DNA of 36,266 nucleotides, taken from assembly GCA_025456065.1 (NCBI GenBank), contig JALOLH010000008.1, forward strand, positions 1-36,266, written 5' to 3'. The DNA is from Candidatus Nanopelagicales bacterium (GTDB lineage Bacteria > Actinomycetota > Actinomycetes > S36-B12 > CAIYMF01). Positions within the stretch are counted from its first letter, which is position 1. Each line of letters opens with the position of its first letter. This document shows positions 26,482 through 33,294 of this stretch, piece by piece. Under the pieces are notes generated by a model that searched no databases, was not told the origin of the DNA, and saw nothing but the letters and a program-made list of their open reading frames with translations. The position numbers and the translations under genes are program-made.

Positions 26482-26685
26482 GTGAGCGGGAACGGTGGCG
26501 GTGCCGGCGCGGCCGGCGGTGGCGCGATCTACGGCCTGGGCATCTTCGGTGCCCTCGTGTGGTTCTGGCAGCAGGCGGACTCCTTCTGGGAGTACGTCCT
26601 GGCGTTCGTCCAGGGCCTGTTCTGGCCGGCGTGGCTCGTCTACGAGGTGTTCGACGCCCTCAGCCGGACCCCCGCGGCCGGCTGA
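26482..26685 (+). CDS. Small membrane protein
   Basis: A 67-residue protein starting at GTG 26482, with AGGAG at 26472-26476 five bases upstream. After a Gly/Ala-rich, flexible N-terminus it has two close hydrophobic segments, AIYGLGIFGALVWFWQQ and YVLAFVQGLFWPAWLVYEVF, likely a membrane hairpin rich in Trp and Phe. It resembles small conserved actinobacterial membrane proteins without known function. It may be cotranscribed with the upstream phosphatase, 81 bases away. Function is unknown. Confidence 0.75.
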   Translation: MSGNGGGAGAAGGGAIYGLGIFGALVWFWQQADSFWEYVLAFVQGLFWPAWLVYEVFDALSRTPAAG

Positions 26686-26736
26686 ACGAGGTTGGCTGAA
26701 CGGGCTCGGCTGAACCGGGCCAGCTGAACGGGTCGG
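26680..26736 (+). repeat. Degenerate 14-bp tandem repeat after the small membrane protein gene
   Basis: Four units of 14, 14, 15 and 14 bases share GGCTGAACnGGnn: 26680-26693, 26694-26707, 26708-26722 and 26723-26736. The first unit contains the stop codon of the small gene, so TGA recurs about every 14 bases. It looks like replication slippage; no function is evident. Confidence 0.8.
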
Positions 26737-26859
26737 CCGACCCGTCACGGTCGGTGCGATGCCGCGCCGTCGTCGGCGCGGCCATCCCGCGGGCTGGCGG
26801 GGCAGGACCGCGCCGCGCCGCCGGTGCGGCCCTGGCCGGGCCGTGTGAGGATCCGTCGC

Positions 26860-27474
26860 ATGACCGAGGCGACGTTCTGGTTCGACCCCATCTGCCCCTG
26901 GGCCTGGGTGACCTCCCGCTGGATGCTCGAGGTCGAGGCGGTCCGGCCGGTCACCGTGCGATGGCGGGTGATGTCCCTGGCCGTCCTGAACGAGGGCCGG
27001 GACCTGCCGGAGGGGTACCGGGCGATGCTGGATCGGGCCTGGGGCCCGGTGCGGGTGCTGACCGCCGCGCGCCTGGCGCACGGCGACGACGTCGTCCTGC
27101 CGCTGTACACGGCGATGGGCGAGCAGCTGCATCCCGGGGGGCTCTCGGACTACCCGCTCGTGTGCGCGAAGGCACTCGCGGAGGTCGGGCTGCCGGCCAC
27201 CCTCGGGGAGGCTGCCGACAGCGACGCCCTCGACGGCGAGCTGCGCGCCGAGCTCGAGCGGGCCATGGCGCCGGTCGGCATGGACGTGGGCACGCCGACC
27301 ATCCACGTGCCCGGCCCCGACGGCACGACCATCGGCTTCTTCGGCCCCGTGCTGACGCCGGCCCCGCGTGGTGAGGCGGCGGGGCGGCTGTGGGACGGGG
27401 TCCTGGCCGTCGCCGGCACCCCCGGCTTCTTCGAGCTCAAGCGCAGCCGTACGGAGGAGCCCGACTTCAGCTGA
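26860..27474 (+). CDS. DsbA-family, mycothiol-dependent nitroreductase-like protein (Rv2466c family)
   Basis: A 204-residue thioredoxin-fold protein of the DsbA/FrnE type. It starts TEATFWFDPICPWAWVTSRW, which matches the active-site region of M. tuberculosis Rv2466c, and continues with RVMSLAVLNEGRDLPEGYR, RAWGPVRVLTAA, LYTAMGEQLH, VGTPTIHVPG, IGFFGPVLTPAPRG and a C-terminal FFELKRSRTEEPDF, all shared with that family. Rv2466c has CPWC and uses mycothiol to reduce electrophiles; here the second cysteine is Ala (CPWA), so a monothiol mechanism would be needed. ATG 26860 lies 9 bases after GAGG. It converges with the carbonic-anhydrase-like gene. Confidence 0.88.
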   Translation: MTEATFWFDPICPWAWVTSRWMLEVEAVRPVTVRWRVMSLAVLNEGRDLPEGYRAMLDRAWGPVRVLTAARLAHGDDVVLPLYTAMGEQLHPGGLSDYPLVCAKALAEVGLPATLGEAADSDALDGELRAELERAMAPVGMDVGTPTIHVPGPDGTTIGFFGPVLTPAPRGEAAGRLWDGVLAVAGTPGFFELKRSRTEEPDFS

Positions 27475-27504
27475 GCGCTCGAGCGCAGCCGTACCGCGCT
27501 CAGC
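27470..27504. terminator. Bidirectional hairpin between convergent genes
   Basis: GCTGAGCGC (27470-27478) and GCGCTCAGC (27496-27504) form a perfect 9-bp stem with a 17-base loop. It includes the stop codons of both convergent genes and can fold in either transcript. There is no U-run. Part of the complementarity comes from the two TGA stops facing each other. Confidence 0.5.
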
Positions 27505-28018
27505 CGAGCCGGCGCAGCTCGGCGTTGTACCAGTGCGCGTTGGCCGCGTAGGTCTGCACGGCGGACTCGATGAGGTGCCGGGGGGCGGCATCGGGCCTGA
27601 TCCGCGCCGGCACGCCCATGGCCATCGCGCCACCGGGGACCTCGGTGCCCGGCGCGACCACGGCCCCGGCGGCCACGAAGCCCCACGACCGCACGACCGC
27701 GCCGTGCAGGACCACCGAGCCGGACCCGGCGAGGGAGTCGTCCTCCAGCGTGCAGCCCTCGAGGTGCACCCGGTGCCCCACGACGCACCGGTCCCCGACC
27801 ACGGTGTCCAGCTGCGAGGTGCAGTGCAGCACCGAGCCGTCCTGGATCGACGTCCGGGCCCCGACCACGATCCGGCCCGAGTCGCCGCGCAGCACGGCCG
27901 TCGGCCAGATCGACGACTCCGGTCCGACGACCACGTCCCCGATGAGGACGGCGTCGGGATGCACGAACGCGGTGGGGTCGATCGTGGGGGTCCGGTCCCC
28001 GATCGCGTAGAGCGGCAT
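27500..28018 (-). CDS. Gamma-carbonic-anhydrase-like hexapeptide-repeat protein
   Basis: A 172-residue left-handed beta-helix protein of the gamma carbonic anhydrase (YrdA/PaaY) family: MPLYAIGDRTPTIDPTAFV, GDVVVGPESSIWPTAVLRGD, IQDGSVLHCTS, VVGDRCVVGHRVHLEGCTL, SLAGSGSVVLHGAVV and AMGVPARIRPD. Trimeric members bind zinc with three histidines between subunits. Here His65 and His82 align with two of them, but the third position (five residues after His82) is Glu87, with a His at position 85. Zinc binding may thus be altered, so carbonic anhydrase activity is uncertain; acyltransferase-like or storage roles cannot be excluded. ATG 28018 has an excellent AGGAGG just upstream. Confidence 0.88.
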   Translation of the reverse strand: MPLYAIGDRTPTIDPTAFVHPDAVLIGDVVVGPESSIWPTAVLRGDSGRIVVGARTSIQDGSVLHCTSQLDTVVGDRCVVGHRVHLEGCTLEDDSLAGSGSVVLHGAVVRSWGFVAAGAVVAPGTEVPGGAMAMGVPARIRPDAAPRHLIESAVQTYAANAHWYNAELRRLG

Positions 28019-28094
28019 GTGGTCCTCCTGTCGGCCCCGCGTGCGGCGGGTGGTGCGCATGAGTGGTCGATCCGGCCGGCCTACGGCATGATGC

Positions 28095-28108
28095 CCCGAA
28101 CGTTCGGG
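28095..28108. promoter_or_regulatory. 14-bp perfect palindrome upstream of the DUF4193 gene
   Basis: CCCGAACGTTCGGG is followed directly by CATACT (28109-28114), a possible -10 for the gene at 28183. It lacks the four-base spacer of a LexA box. Operator role is inferred from symmetry and position only. Confidence 0.4.
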
Positions 28109-28182
28109 CATACTGCCGCCCCGTTGGGCGTTGTACCGACCCGAGATCAGCCGATTCCCATCATGGGGGGAGTGCAGCACAG

Positions 28183-28485
28183 ATGGCCACCGACTACGAC
28201 GCGCCGCGCAAGACCGAGGACGACGGCCTTGCCGAGGACTCCATCGAGGAGTTGAAGGCCCGGCGCGTCGACAAGGCCGCCTCGACGGTCGACGTCGACG
28301 AGACCGAGCTCGCGGAGAACCTCGAGCTGCCGGGCGCCGACCTCTCCGACGAGAGCCTGAGCGTGCGTGTCCTGCCCCGCCAGGCCGACGAGTTCACGTG
28401 CGGCCGGTGCTTCCTGGTGCACCACCGCAGCCAGCTGGCGGGCGAGAAGGACGGCCTGCCCATCTGCCGGGAGTGCGCCGCCTGA
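28183..28485 (+). CDS. DUF4193 family zinc-ribbon protein
   Basis: A 100-residue acidic protein starting MATDYDAPRKTEDDGLAED, typical of DUF4193 (M. tuberculosis Rv2699c). The central part is rich in Asp and Glu (VDVDETELAENLELPGADLSDE), and the C-terminus carries two cysteine pairs, FTCGRCFLVHHRSQLAG and PICRECAA, forming a probable zinc ribbon. The family is nearly universal in actinobacteria and close to dut; its role is not known, although the acidic region and zinc ribbon suggest contact with nucleic acid machinery or RNA polymerase. GGGGGGAG at 28165-28172 lies 10 bases before the ATG. Confidence 0.93.
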   Translation: MATDYDAPRKTEDDGLAEDSIEELKARRVDKAASTVDVDETELAENLELPGADLSDESLSVRVLPRQADEFTCGRCFLVHHRSQLAGEKDGLPICRECAA

Positions 28486-28551
28486 CCGGACCACGCATGC
28501 GCAGCACCCCGGACACGGGGTCCACGTCCGTGCGGACCGGGCGGGCCCGGG

Positions 28552-28809
28552 TCAGTCCTCCTCGTCGTCGAGCGCCCTGTACACCAGCGCTTCGATCAAG
28601 GCCAGCACCGAGGCCATGGCCGCGGCCCACAGGATCTTCTCCACGATCGACGCGTGCCGGGAGCGGACCAGCGGTGCCGGCCGACCGGTCTTGGCCTCGA
28701 ACCCCTTCGACATGGCCTTGCGGGCCCCCCACGCCGCGCCCATCGTGATCAGCGGGGCAACGCTGCGGGCCGTGGCACGGACGTTGCGGGTCGGGGCAGC
28801 TGCACTCAT
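28552..28809 (-). CDS. DUF4235 family membrane protein
   Basis: An 85-residue protein starting at ATG 28809, whose first bases overlap the stop of the upstream DUF3093 gene (ATGA). After a short polar N-terminus it shows VAPLITMGAAWGARKAMSKGFEAKTGR, characteristic of DUF4235, and one membrane helix, VEKILWAAAMASVLALIEALVYR, then an acidic end. It is a small conserved actinobacterial membrane protein of unknown function. It is probably made together with the DUF3093 protein. Confidence 0.85.
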   Translation of the reverse strand: MSAAAPTRNVRATARSVAPLITMGAAWGARKAMSKGFEAKTGRPAPLVRSRHASIVEKILWAAAMASVLALIEALVYRALDDEED

Positions 28810-29276
28810 GGCGCCAGCCTGCCACGGGCCCCGCTGATCGCGCGCGACAGCCGCTGCGGGTCCCTCGTGGCCAGCAGCCACGTCCGATGCGGGTCCTCGG
28901 CGTCGATGACCTCGACGACCACGGCCCCGGGCCCCACCCCCGGGCGCAGGAGCATCCAGGCGGTGGGATCCCCGTTCGGGCCGAGCGCCATCCGCGCGCC
29001 CTCCCCGTCCAGGGCGAGCACCCGCCCGGCGCAGTCCCACGGCAGGGTGGCGCGTCCTGCGGCGATCCCGTCCGGACCCACCCGGATCCGGGCGGCCAGG
29101 CGCAGGCCCAGCAGGACCACCGCGAGCGCGGCCAGCCCAGCGGCCAGCCAGCCCACCGCCGGGCTGAGCGCCACGCCGTAGGCCAGGCCCAGCGACACGG
29201 CGCCCCCGGCCCCGAGCAGCCAGAACCACGGTCCCGGCCACAGCCGTTCCACCACCTCGTCGCGGCGACCCTCCAC
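28806..29276 (-). CDS. DUF3093 family membrane protein
   Basis: A 156-residue protein matching DUF3093 (M. tuberculosis Rv2698) in content and position beside dut. Two membrane helices lie near the N-terminus (WFWLLGAGGAVSLGLAYGVAL and VGWLAAGLAALAVVLLGLRL). They are followed by a soluble domain with IRVGPDGIAAGRATLPWD, DPTAWMLLRPGVGPGAVVVEV and HRTWLLATRDPQRLSRAI, the family pattern. GTG 29276 is the best start, since farther upstream the frame would enter the divergent thioesterase gene. Its function is not known. The stop overlaps the DUF4235 start. Confidence 0.88.
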   Translation of the reverse strand: MEGRRDEVVERLWPGPWFWLLGAGGAVSLGLAYGVALSPAVGWLAAGLAALAVVLLGLRLAARIRVGPDGIAAGRATLPWDCAGRVLALDGEGARMALGPNGDPTAWMLLRPGVGPGAVVVEVIDAEDPHRTWLLATRDPQRLSRAISGARGRLAP

Positions 29277-29308
29277 GGCGCCATGCTCGCACCCCTGCGG
29301 CGCCCGAG

Positions 29309-29314
29309 TAGGGT
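29309..29314 (+). promoter_or_regulatory. -10 element of a leaderless promoter (thioesterase gene)
   Basis: TAGGGT ends 7 bases before GTG 29322, and no ribosome site fits in between. This places the transcription start at the start codon. Confidence 0.5.
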
Positions 29315-29321
29315 CGGCCCC

Positions 29322-29915
29322 GTGGCCGACGATCCCCAGATGCCCCAGCCCATCGGCCCCGGCACCACCCCCGGGCCGACGGCGGTCGTCCCGCAGCGCG
29401 ACCCCGAGGCGGCCGTGCCCGGTGCCGAGATCACCTCGCACTACCGGCACTGCTTCGGCTGCGGCGCGGACCATCCGTGCGGCCTGCACATGCAGGTGTT
29501 CGCCGGGCCCGACCTGACCCTGCGGGCCACCCTCGAGGTGGGGCCGATGCACCAGGGCGCCCCCGGGCTGGCGCACGGAGGACTGCTCACGGCTGCCATC
29601 GACGAGGCGCTCGGCGCGCTGAACTGGTTGCTCATGGCGCCGGCGGTGACCGCCCGGCTCGAGACCAACTTCGTGCGACCCGTGCCGGTCGGCGCCGACC
29701 TGGTGCTCGACGCCCGGATCGTGGGGGTCGACGGGCGCAAGGTCTACACCGCGGCGGTCGGCCGGCTCGGCCAGGAGGGTCCCGTCGCCGTCACCGCGTC
29801 GGCGCTGTTCATCCAGGTCCCGATCGGGCACTTCCGGGCCCACGGCCGGTCCGACGAGGTCACCGCCGCGATCGCCGCCGGGGACGCCGGGCCGCGCCTG
29901 GAGATGAACCCGTGA
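29322..29915 (+). CDS. Hotdog-fold thioesterase (PaaI-like)
   Basis: A 197-residue protein beginning at GTG 29322. A Pro-rich N-terminus of about 40 residues precedes a cysteine-rich motif, HCFGCGADHPCGLHMQVF, and a hotdog fold with GLAHGGLLTAAIDEALGALNW, the helix that carries the catalytic HGG motif, followed by ARLETNFVRPVPVGADLVLDA and VYTAAVGRL strands. Members hydrolyse acyl-CoA thioesters; the acyl group cannot be predicted. Its end overlaps dut by 4 bases (GTGA), so the genes are coupled, though no functional link is known. The lack of a ribosome site and the close -10 suggest leaderless translation. Confidence 0.88.
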   Translation: MADDPQMPQPIGPGTTPGPTAVVPQRDPEAAVPGAEITSHYRHCFGCGADHPCGLHMQVFAGPDLTLRATLEVGPMHQGAPGLAHGGLLTAAIDEALGALNWLLMAPAVTARLETNFVRPVPVGADLVLDARIVGVDGRKVYTAAVGRLGQEGPVAVTASALFIQVPIGHFRAHGRSDEVTAAIAAGDAGPRLEMNP

Positions 29916-30409
29916 CGACCGGTGCGTGGCCGAACCCCGTCGACGTGCTCATCACCCGGCTGGACCCGGACGTGCCGATCCCCGGGTACGAGCACCCGGG
30001 CGACGCCGGGGCCGACCTGGTCACCACGGTCGATGCCACCCTGGCGCCGGGTGAGCGCGCGCTGCTGCCGACCGGCATCGCCATCGCGCTGCCCCCGGGC
30101 TATGCCGCGTTCGTCCACCCGCGCAGCGGGCTGGCCGTGCGGCACGGGGTGGCGCTGGTGAACGCGCCGGGCACGGTCGACGCGGGGTACCGCGGCGAGG
30201 TCCGCGTCAGCGTGATCAACCTCGACGCGGCCCGGCCGGTGACCTTCCGCCGCGGGGACCGGATCGCGCAGCTGGTCGTGCAGCCGGTGGCCCTGGCCCG
30301 CTTCCACGAGGTCGCGCGGCTGCCCGGCTCCGCACGGGGCACCGGCGGGTTCGGCTCCACGGGCGGGTACGCGGGCGGCGGAGCGAGCGGCCCGCCCGAG
30401 GTAGCCTGA
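29912..30409 (+). CDS. dut: dUTP diphosphatase (dUTPase)
   Basis: A 165-residue trimeric dUTPase, which splits dUTP to dUMP and pyrophosphate, keeping uracil out of DNA and supplying dUMP for dTMP. All five motifs are visible in order: GDAGADL, HPRSGLAVRHG, GTVDAGYRGEVRV, RRGDRIAQLVVQP and the C-terminal RGTGGFGSTG that closes over the active site. GTG 29912 overlaps the thioesterase stop. The tail after motif 5 is a short Gly-rich extension. Position between DUF3093 and DUF3710 is as in M. tuberculosis (Rv2697c). Confidence 0.97.
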   Translation: MTTGAWPNPVDVLITRLDPDVPIPGYEHPGDAGADLVTTVDATLAPGERALLPTGIAIALPPGYAAFVHPRSGLAVRHGVALVNAPGTVDAGYRGEVRVSVINLDAARPVTFRRGDRIAQLVVQPVALARFHEVARLPGSARGTGGFGSTGGYAGGGASGPPEVA

Positions 30410-30441
30410 GCCGGTTGGCATCCCCGATCCCGGAGGCCCCC

Positions 30442-31314
30442 ATGGCCCTGTTCCGCCGCCGATCCGCCCGCGACGAGGTCCCCGCCGAGGACCTGCGGGA
30501 CGGCCCCGGCCCTGCCGGGGAGCCGCTCGACGAGGCGTACGACGACCCGGACGACGGCTACGACGACCTGGACGGGGCGGACGAGCGCGCCGCGGCGCCG
30601 CCCGTCCCTGAGGGGGTACGCGCCGACGGCCCCTACGACGAGTCGGAGGCCGACCTGGCCGACCCGGACCTGCCCCGGCTGGACCTGGGCAGCCTGCTGA
30701 TCCCCGGCCTGCCCGGGGTCGGCGTGCAGGTCGAGGCCGACCAGTCCACCGGCGACGTCCGTGCGGTGACGGCCGTGCTCGCCGACGCCGGCGTGCAGCT
30801 CCAGGCGTTCGCCGCCCCCCGCTCCGAGGGCCTGTGGGACGAGCTCCGCGAGGAGATGCTCGCCGAGCTCACCGGGACCCCGAACGCCAAGGTCAGCGAG
30901 CACGACGGACCGTTCGGTCCCGAGCTGCGCGCGATCCTCCCGGCCCGGACCCCGGAGGGCCAGCAGGTGCTGCAGGCGCTGCGCTTCACGGGGATCGACG
31001 GGCCCCGGTGGTTCCTGCGCGCGGTCTTCCTCGGCCGCGCGGCCGTGGAGCCGCAGCCCGACGACGTGCTGCACACGCTCGTGCGCCAGACGATCGTGGT
31101 CCGTGGCGGCGACGCGATGGCGCCGCGCGACGCGCTCCCGCTGCGCCTGCCCGAGCAGCCGCCGGCCGGGATGGCCGAAGCCGGCGGTGGCGAGCCCGGC
31201 GAGGAGGCCGAGGACCTCGTCGACGGGCTGCCCGACGAGGACGACGACGTGCCGAACCGGTACGCCGACCTCGACCCGTTCGAGCGGGGGCCGGAGATCA
31301 CCGAGATCCGCTGA
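30442..31314 (+). CDS. DUF3710 family protein
   Basis: A 290-residue protein of the actinobacterial DUF3710 family (Rv2696c-like), 32 bases after dut and with GGAGG upstream of ATG 30442. The first 80 residues are acidic and disordered (DDPDDGYDDLDGADE). The conserved domain runs from about 85 to 230: LDLGSLLIPGLPGVGVQVEAD, VQLQAFAAPRSEGLWDELREEML, GTPNAKVSEHDGPFGPEL and GIDGPRWFLRAVFLGRAA. A second acidic stretch and DPFERGPEITEIR end the protein. It is soluble by appearance. Its function is not established. Confidence 0.92.
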   Translation: MALFRRRSARDEVPAEDLRDGPGPAGEPLDEAYDDPDDGYDDLDGADERAAAPPVPEGVRADGPYDESEADLADPDLPRLDLGSLLIPGLPGVGVQVEADQSTGDVRAVTAVLADAGVQLQAFAAPRSEGLWDELREEMLAELTGTPNAKVSEHDGPFGPELRAILPARTPEGQQVLQALRFTGIDGPRWFLRAVFLGRAAVEPQPDDVLHTLVRQTIVVRGGDAMAPRDALPLRLPEQPPAGMAEAGGGEPGEEAEDLVDGLPDEDDDVPNRYADLDPFERGPEITEIR

Positions 31315-31338
31315 TCACGCGAGGGTCGCTCGCGCGGG

Positions 31339-31344
31339 TACGCT
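31339..31344 (+). promoter_or_regulatory. -10 element of a leaderless promoter (OB-fold gene)
   Basis: TACGCT ends 6 bases before GTG 31351, and no ribosome site is present between them. Confidence 0.5.
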
Positions 31345-31350
31345 GGCCGC

Positions 31351-31791
31351 GTGCCCACGACCCAGGACCGGCCCGCCGCCCGGCGCCCCGAGCGGCGCCG
31401 TGCCGAGGGGTCCCGCCCCGGGCCCTGGCGGCGACTCACGGCCTCGCTGACGCAGAGCAAGGCCGACCAGCACGCGGCCGCGCTCCAGGTGGGGGTGCGC
31501 GACACCGGGGCCACCCCCATCGCCGCCTGCACCGCCGGCACCCCGGCCACCGTGACCGGGGTGCTGCGCTCGGTCACGCTGCGGCCGCGGGAGGGGGTCC
31601 CCGCCGTCGAGGCCGAGCTCTTCGACGGCTCCGGCCGGCTCACCATCGTCTGGCTGGGCCGGCGACGCATCCGGGGCATCGAGCCGGGGCGCACGATCGT
31701 GGTCCACGGCCGGGTCACCGGGAACACCGAGCGGCCCACCATCTTCAACCCGCGCTACGAGCTGCGCGCCCCGGGCTGGGGGCGCCCGTGA
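31351..31791 (+). CDS. OB-fold nucleic-acid-binding domain protein
   Basis: A 146-residue protein. The first 35 residues are strongly basic (RRPERRRAEGSRPG). A single OB fold follows: ACTAGTPATVTGVLRSVTL, AVEAELFDGSGRLTIVWLGRRRIRGIEPGRTIVVHGRV and PTIFNPRYELRAP, typical of the OB protein found between DUF3710 and DUF3159 (Rv2694c in M. tuberculosis). The fold is related to that of RecG and aspartyl-tRNA synthetase anticodon domains, so nucleic acid binding is expected but unproven. The end overlaps the DUF3159 start (GTGA). Confidence 0.9.
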   Translation: MPTTQDRPAARRPERRRAEGSRPGPWRRLTASLTQSKADQHAAALQVGVRDTGATPIAACTAGTPATVTGVLRSVTLRPREGVPAVEAELFDGSGRLTIVWLGRRRIRGIEPGRTIVVHGRVTGNTERPTIFNPRYELRAPGWGRP

Positions 31792-32579
31792 CCACGCCCG
31801 AGCGGGGCACCGGACCCGACGGCGCCAGCCCGGGGGAGGACGTCCGGGCGGCCGATGGCTCCCACCCCGACGGCGTGGAGCACCACGTGCCGCCCCCGGC
31901 GGTCGAGGCGATCGGCGTCGACCGCCAGATGCTCGACCAGGCGATCGGCGGTTGGCGGGGCCTGATCGACTCGGGCGTGCCGACGGCTGTCTTCGTGCTG
32001 GCCTACATCGCGACCGGCCAGCAGCTGCGCACGGCGCTCGTGGCGGCGGTCGTCGCGGGCCTGGTCATCGCCGTGCTCCGGCTGGTGCGCCGCGAGCCGC
32101 TGCAGCAGGTCCTCGCCGGGTTCGTGGGCGTGGCCATCTCGGCGTTCGTCGCGGAGCGGACCGGGCAGGCGGAGAACTACTTCCTCATCGGGATCCTGAT
32201 CAACATCGGCTACGGGGCCGCGTACCTGGTCTCGATCCTCGCCCGGTGGCCGCTGATGGGCCTCATCGTCGGGTACTTCCGGGGCGACGCCACCGGCTGG
32301 CGGGCCGACCGTCGCCAGTACGTGGCGTACCTCACGGCCTCGTGGATCTGGGTGGCCATGTTCGGGCTGCGCCTGCTCGTGCAGCTGCCGCTGTACTTCG
32401 CCGGAGCGGTGGGCCTGCTCGGGGCCGCGCGGCTGCTCATGGGGTGGCCGATGTTCCTGCTCGCGGCCTACCTGACCTACCGCGTCCTGCACCCGGTGCT
32501 CACCGCGGCCGACGCCCGCGAAGCGCAGACGACGCAGGAGGGGCTCCCCGAGCGGGGACCGGAGCCCGAGCTCGGCTGA
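31788..32579 (+). CDS. DUF3159 family membrane protein
   Basis: A 263-residue integral membrane protein of DUF3159 (Rv2693c-like). A polar N-terminal tail of about 55 residues is followed by WRGLIDSGVPTAVFVLAYIATG and four or five further hydrophobic segments, with the conserved FVGVAISAFVAERTGQAENYF, LARWPLMGLIVGYFRGD, WIWVAMFGLRLLVQLPLYF and MGWPMFLLAAYLTYRVL. The family resembles intracellular septation or transporter-like proteins but has no assigned activity. GTG 31788 overlaps the OB-fold gene by 4 bases. It converges with the RCK genes. Confidence 0.92.
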   Translation: MTTPERGTGPDGASPGEDVRAADGSHPDGVEHHVPPPAVEAIGVDRQMLDQAIGGWRGLIDSGVPTAVFVLAYIATGQQLRTALVAAVVAGLVIAVLRLVRREPLQQVLAGFVGVAISAFVAERTGQAENYFLIGILINIGYGAAYLVSILARWPLMGLIVGYFRGDATGWRADRRQYVAYLTASWIWVAMFGLRLLVQLPLYFAGAVGLLGAARLLMGWPMFLLAAYLTYRVLHPVLTAADAREAQTTQEGLPERGPEPELG

Positions 32580-32640
32580 GCCCACCCGGGGGTGCGGCCC
32601 GGACCCGAGCCCGGCACGGCCGGCCCGCAACGGGGCAGGC

Positions 32641-33294
32641 TCAGTGCAGCAGCTCCTCGATCGCGCCCTCCTGGTCCGGGGTGGAGACGAACAGCAGCTC
32701 GTCGCCGGTCTCCAGCGGGTCGTCCGGGCTCGGGGCGAGCACCTGGCCGCTGCGCAGGATGGCCACGAGCGCGGTGTCCGGGGGCCAGGCCACGTCGGCG
32801 ACCCGACGGCCGACCACGGGGGAGTCCGGTGAGAGCGTGAGCTCGACGAGGTTCGCGTTGCTCTGCCGGAAGGTGAACAGCCGGACCAGGTCGCCGACCG
32901 TGACGGCCTCCTCGACGAGGGCCGACAGCATCTGCGGGGTCGACACCGCGACGTCCACGCCCCACGCCTCGTTGAACAGCCACTCGTTCTTCGGGTGGTT
33001 CACGCGGGCGACCACCCGGGGGACCCCGAACTCGGTCTTGGCCAGCAGCGACACCACCAGGTTCACCTTGTCGTCACCGGTGGCGCACACGACCACCTGG
33101 CAGGTCTGCAGCTGGGCCTCCTCCAGCGCCGAGACCTCGCAGGCGTCCGCGCACAGCATGTGCGCACCGTCCACGGACCCGACGCGCGCGATCTCGGAGT
33201 CCTTGTCGATCATCAGGACCTCGTGGCCGTTCCCGAGCAGCTCGCGGGCGATCGCCTTGCCGACCTTGCCCGCACCGGCGATGCAGACCCTCAT
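32641..33294 (-). CDS. ceoC: TrkA/RCK potassium-transport regulator (CeoC-like)
   Basis: A 217-residue RCK protein with an N-terminal Rossmann fold (MRVCIAGAGKVGKAIARELL, acidic IDKDSE after the second strand for ribose binding), the strongly conserved CATGDDKVNLVVSLLAKTEFG and VNHPKNEWLFNEAWGVDVAVST, and a C-terminal TrkA_C domain (about 140-217: ANLVELTLSPDSPVVGRRVADV and ALVAILRSGQ). It aligns well with M. tuberculosis CeoC (Rv2692). RCK proteins bind NAD(H) or nucleotides and gate potassium transporters. ATG 33294 overlaps the stop of ceoB by 4 bases, so both are made from one transcript. No TrkH/TrkG channel gene is in the window. Confidence 0.94.
   Translation of the reverse strand: MRVCIAGAGKVGKAIARELLGNGHEVLMIDKDSEIARVGSVDGAHMLCADACEVSALEEAQLQTCQVVVCATGDDKVNLVVSLLAKTEFGVPRVVARVNHPKNEWLFNEAWGVDVAVSTPQMLSALVEEAVTVGDLVRLFTFRQSNANLVELTLSPDSPVVGRRVADVAWPPDTALVAILRSGQVLAPSPDDPLETGDELLFVSTPDQEGAIEELLH

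Noticed and set aside
32576-32644. CTGAGCC/GGCTCAG inverted repeat between DUF3159 and ceoC
   Set aside because: The loop is 55 bases and part of the symmetry is due to facing stop codons; weak as a terminator.
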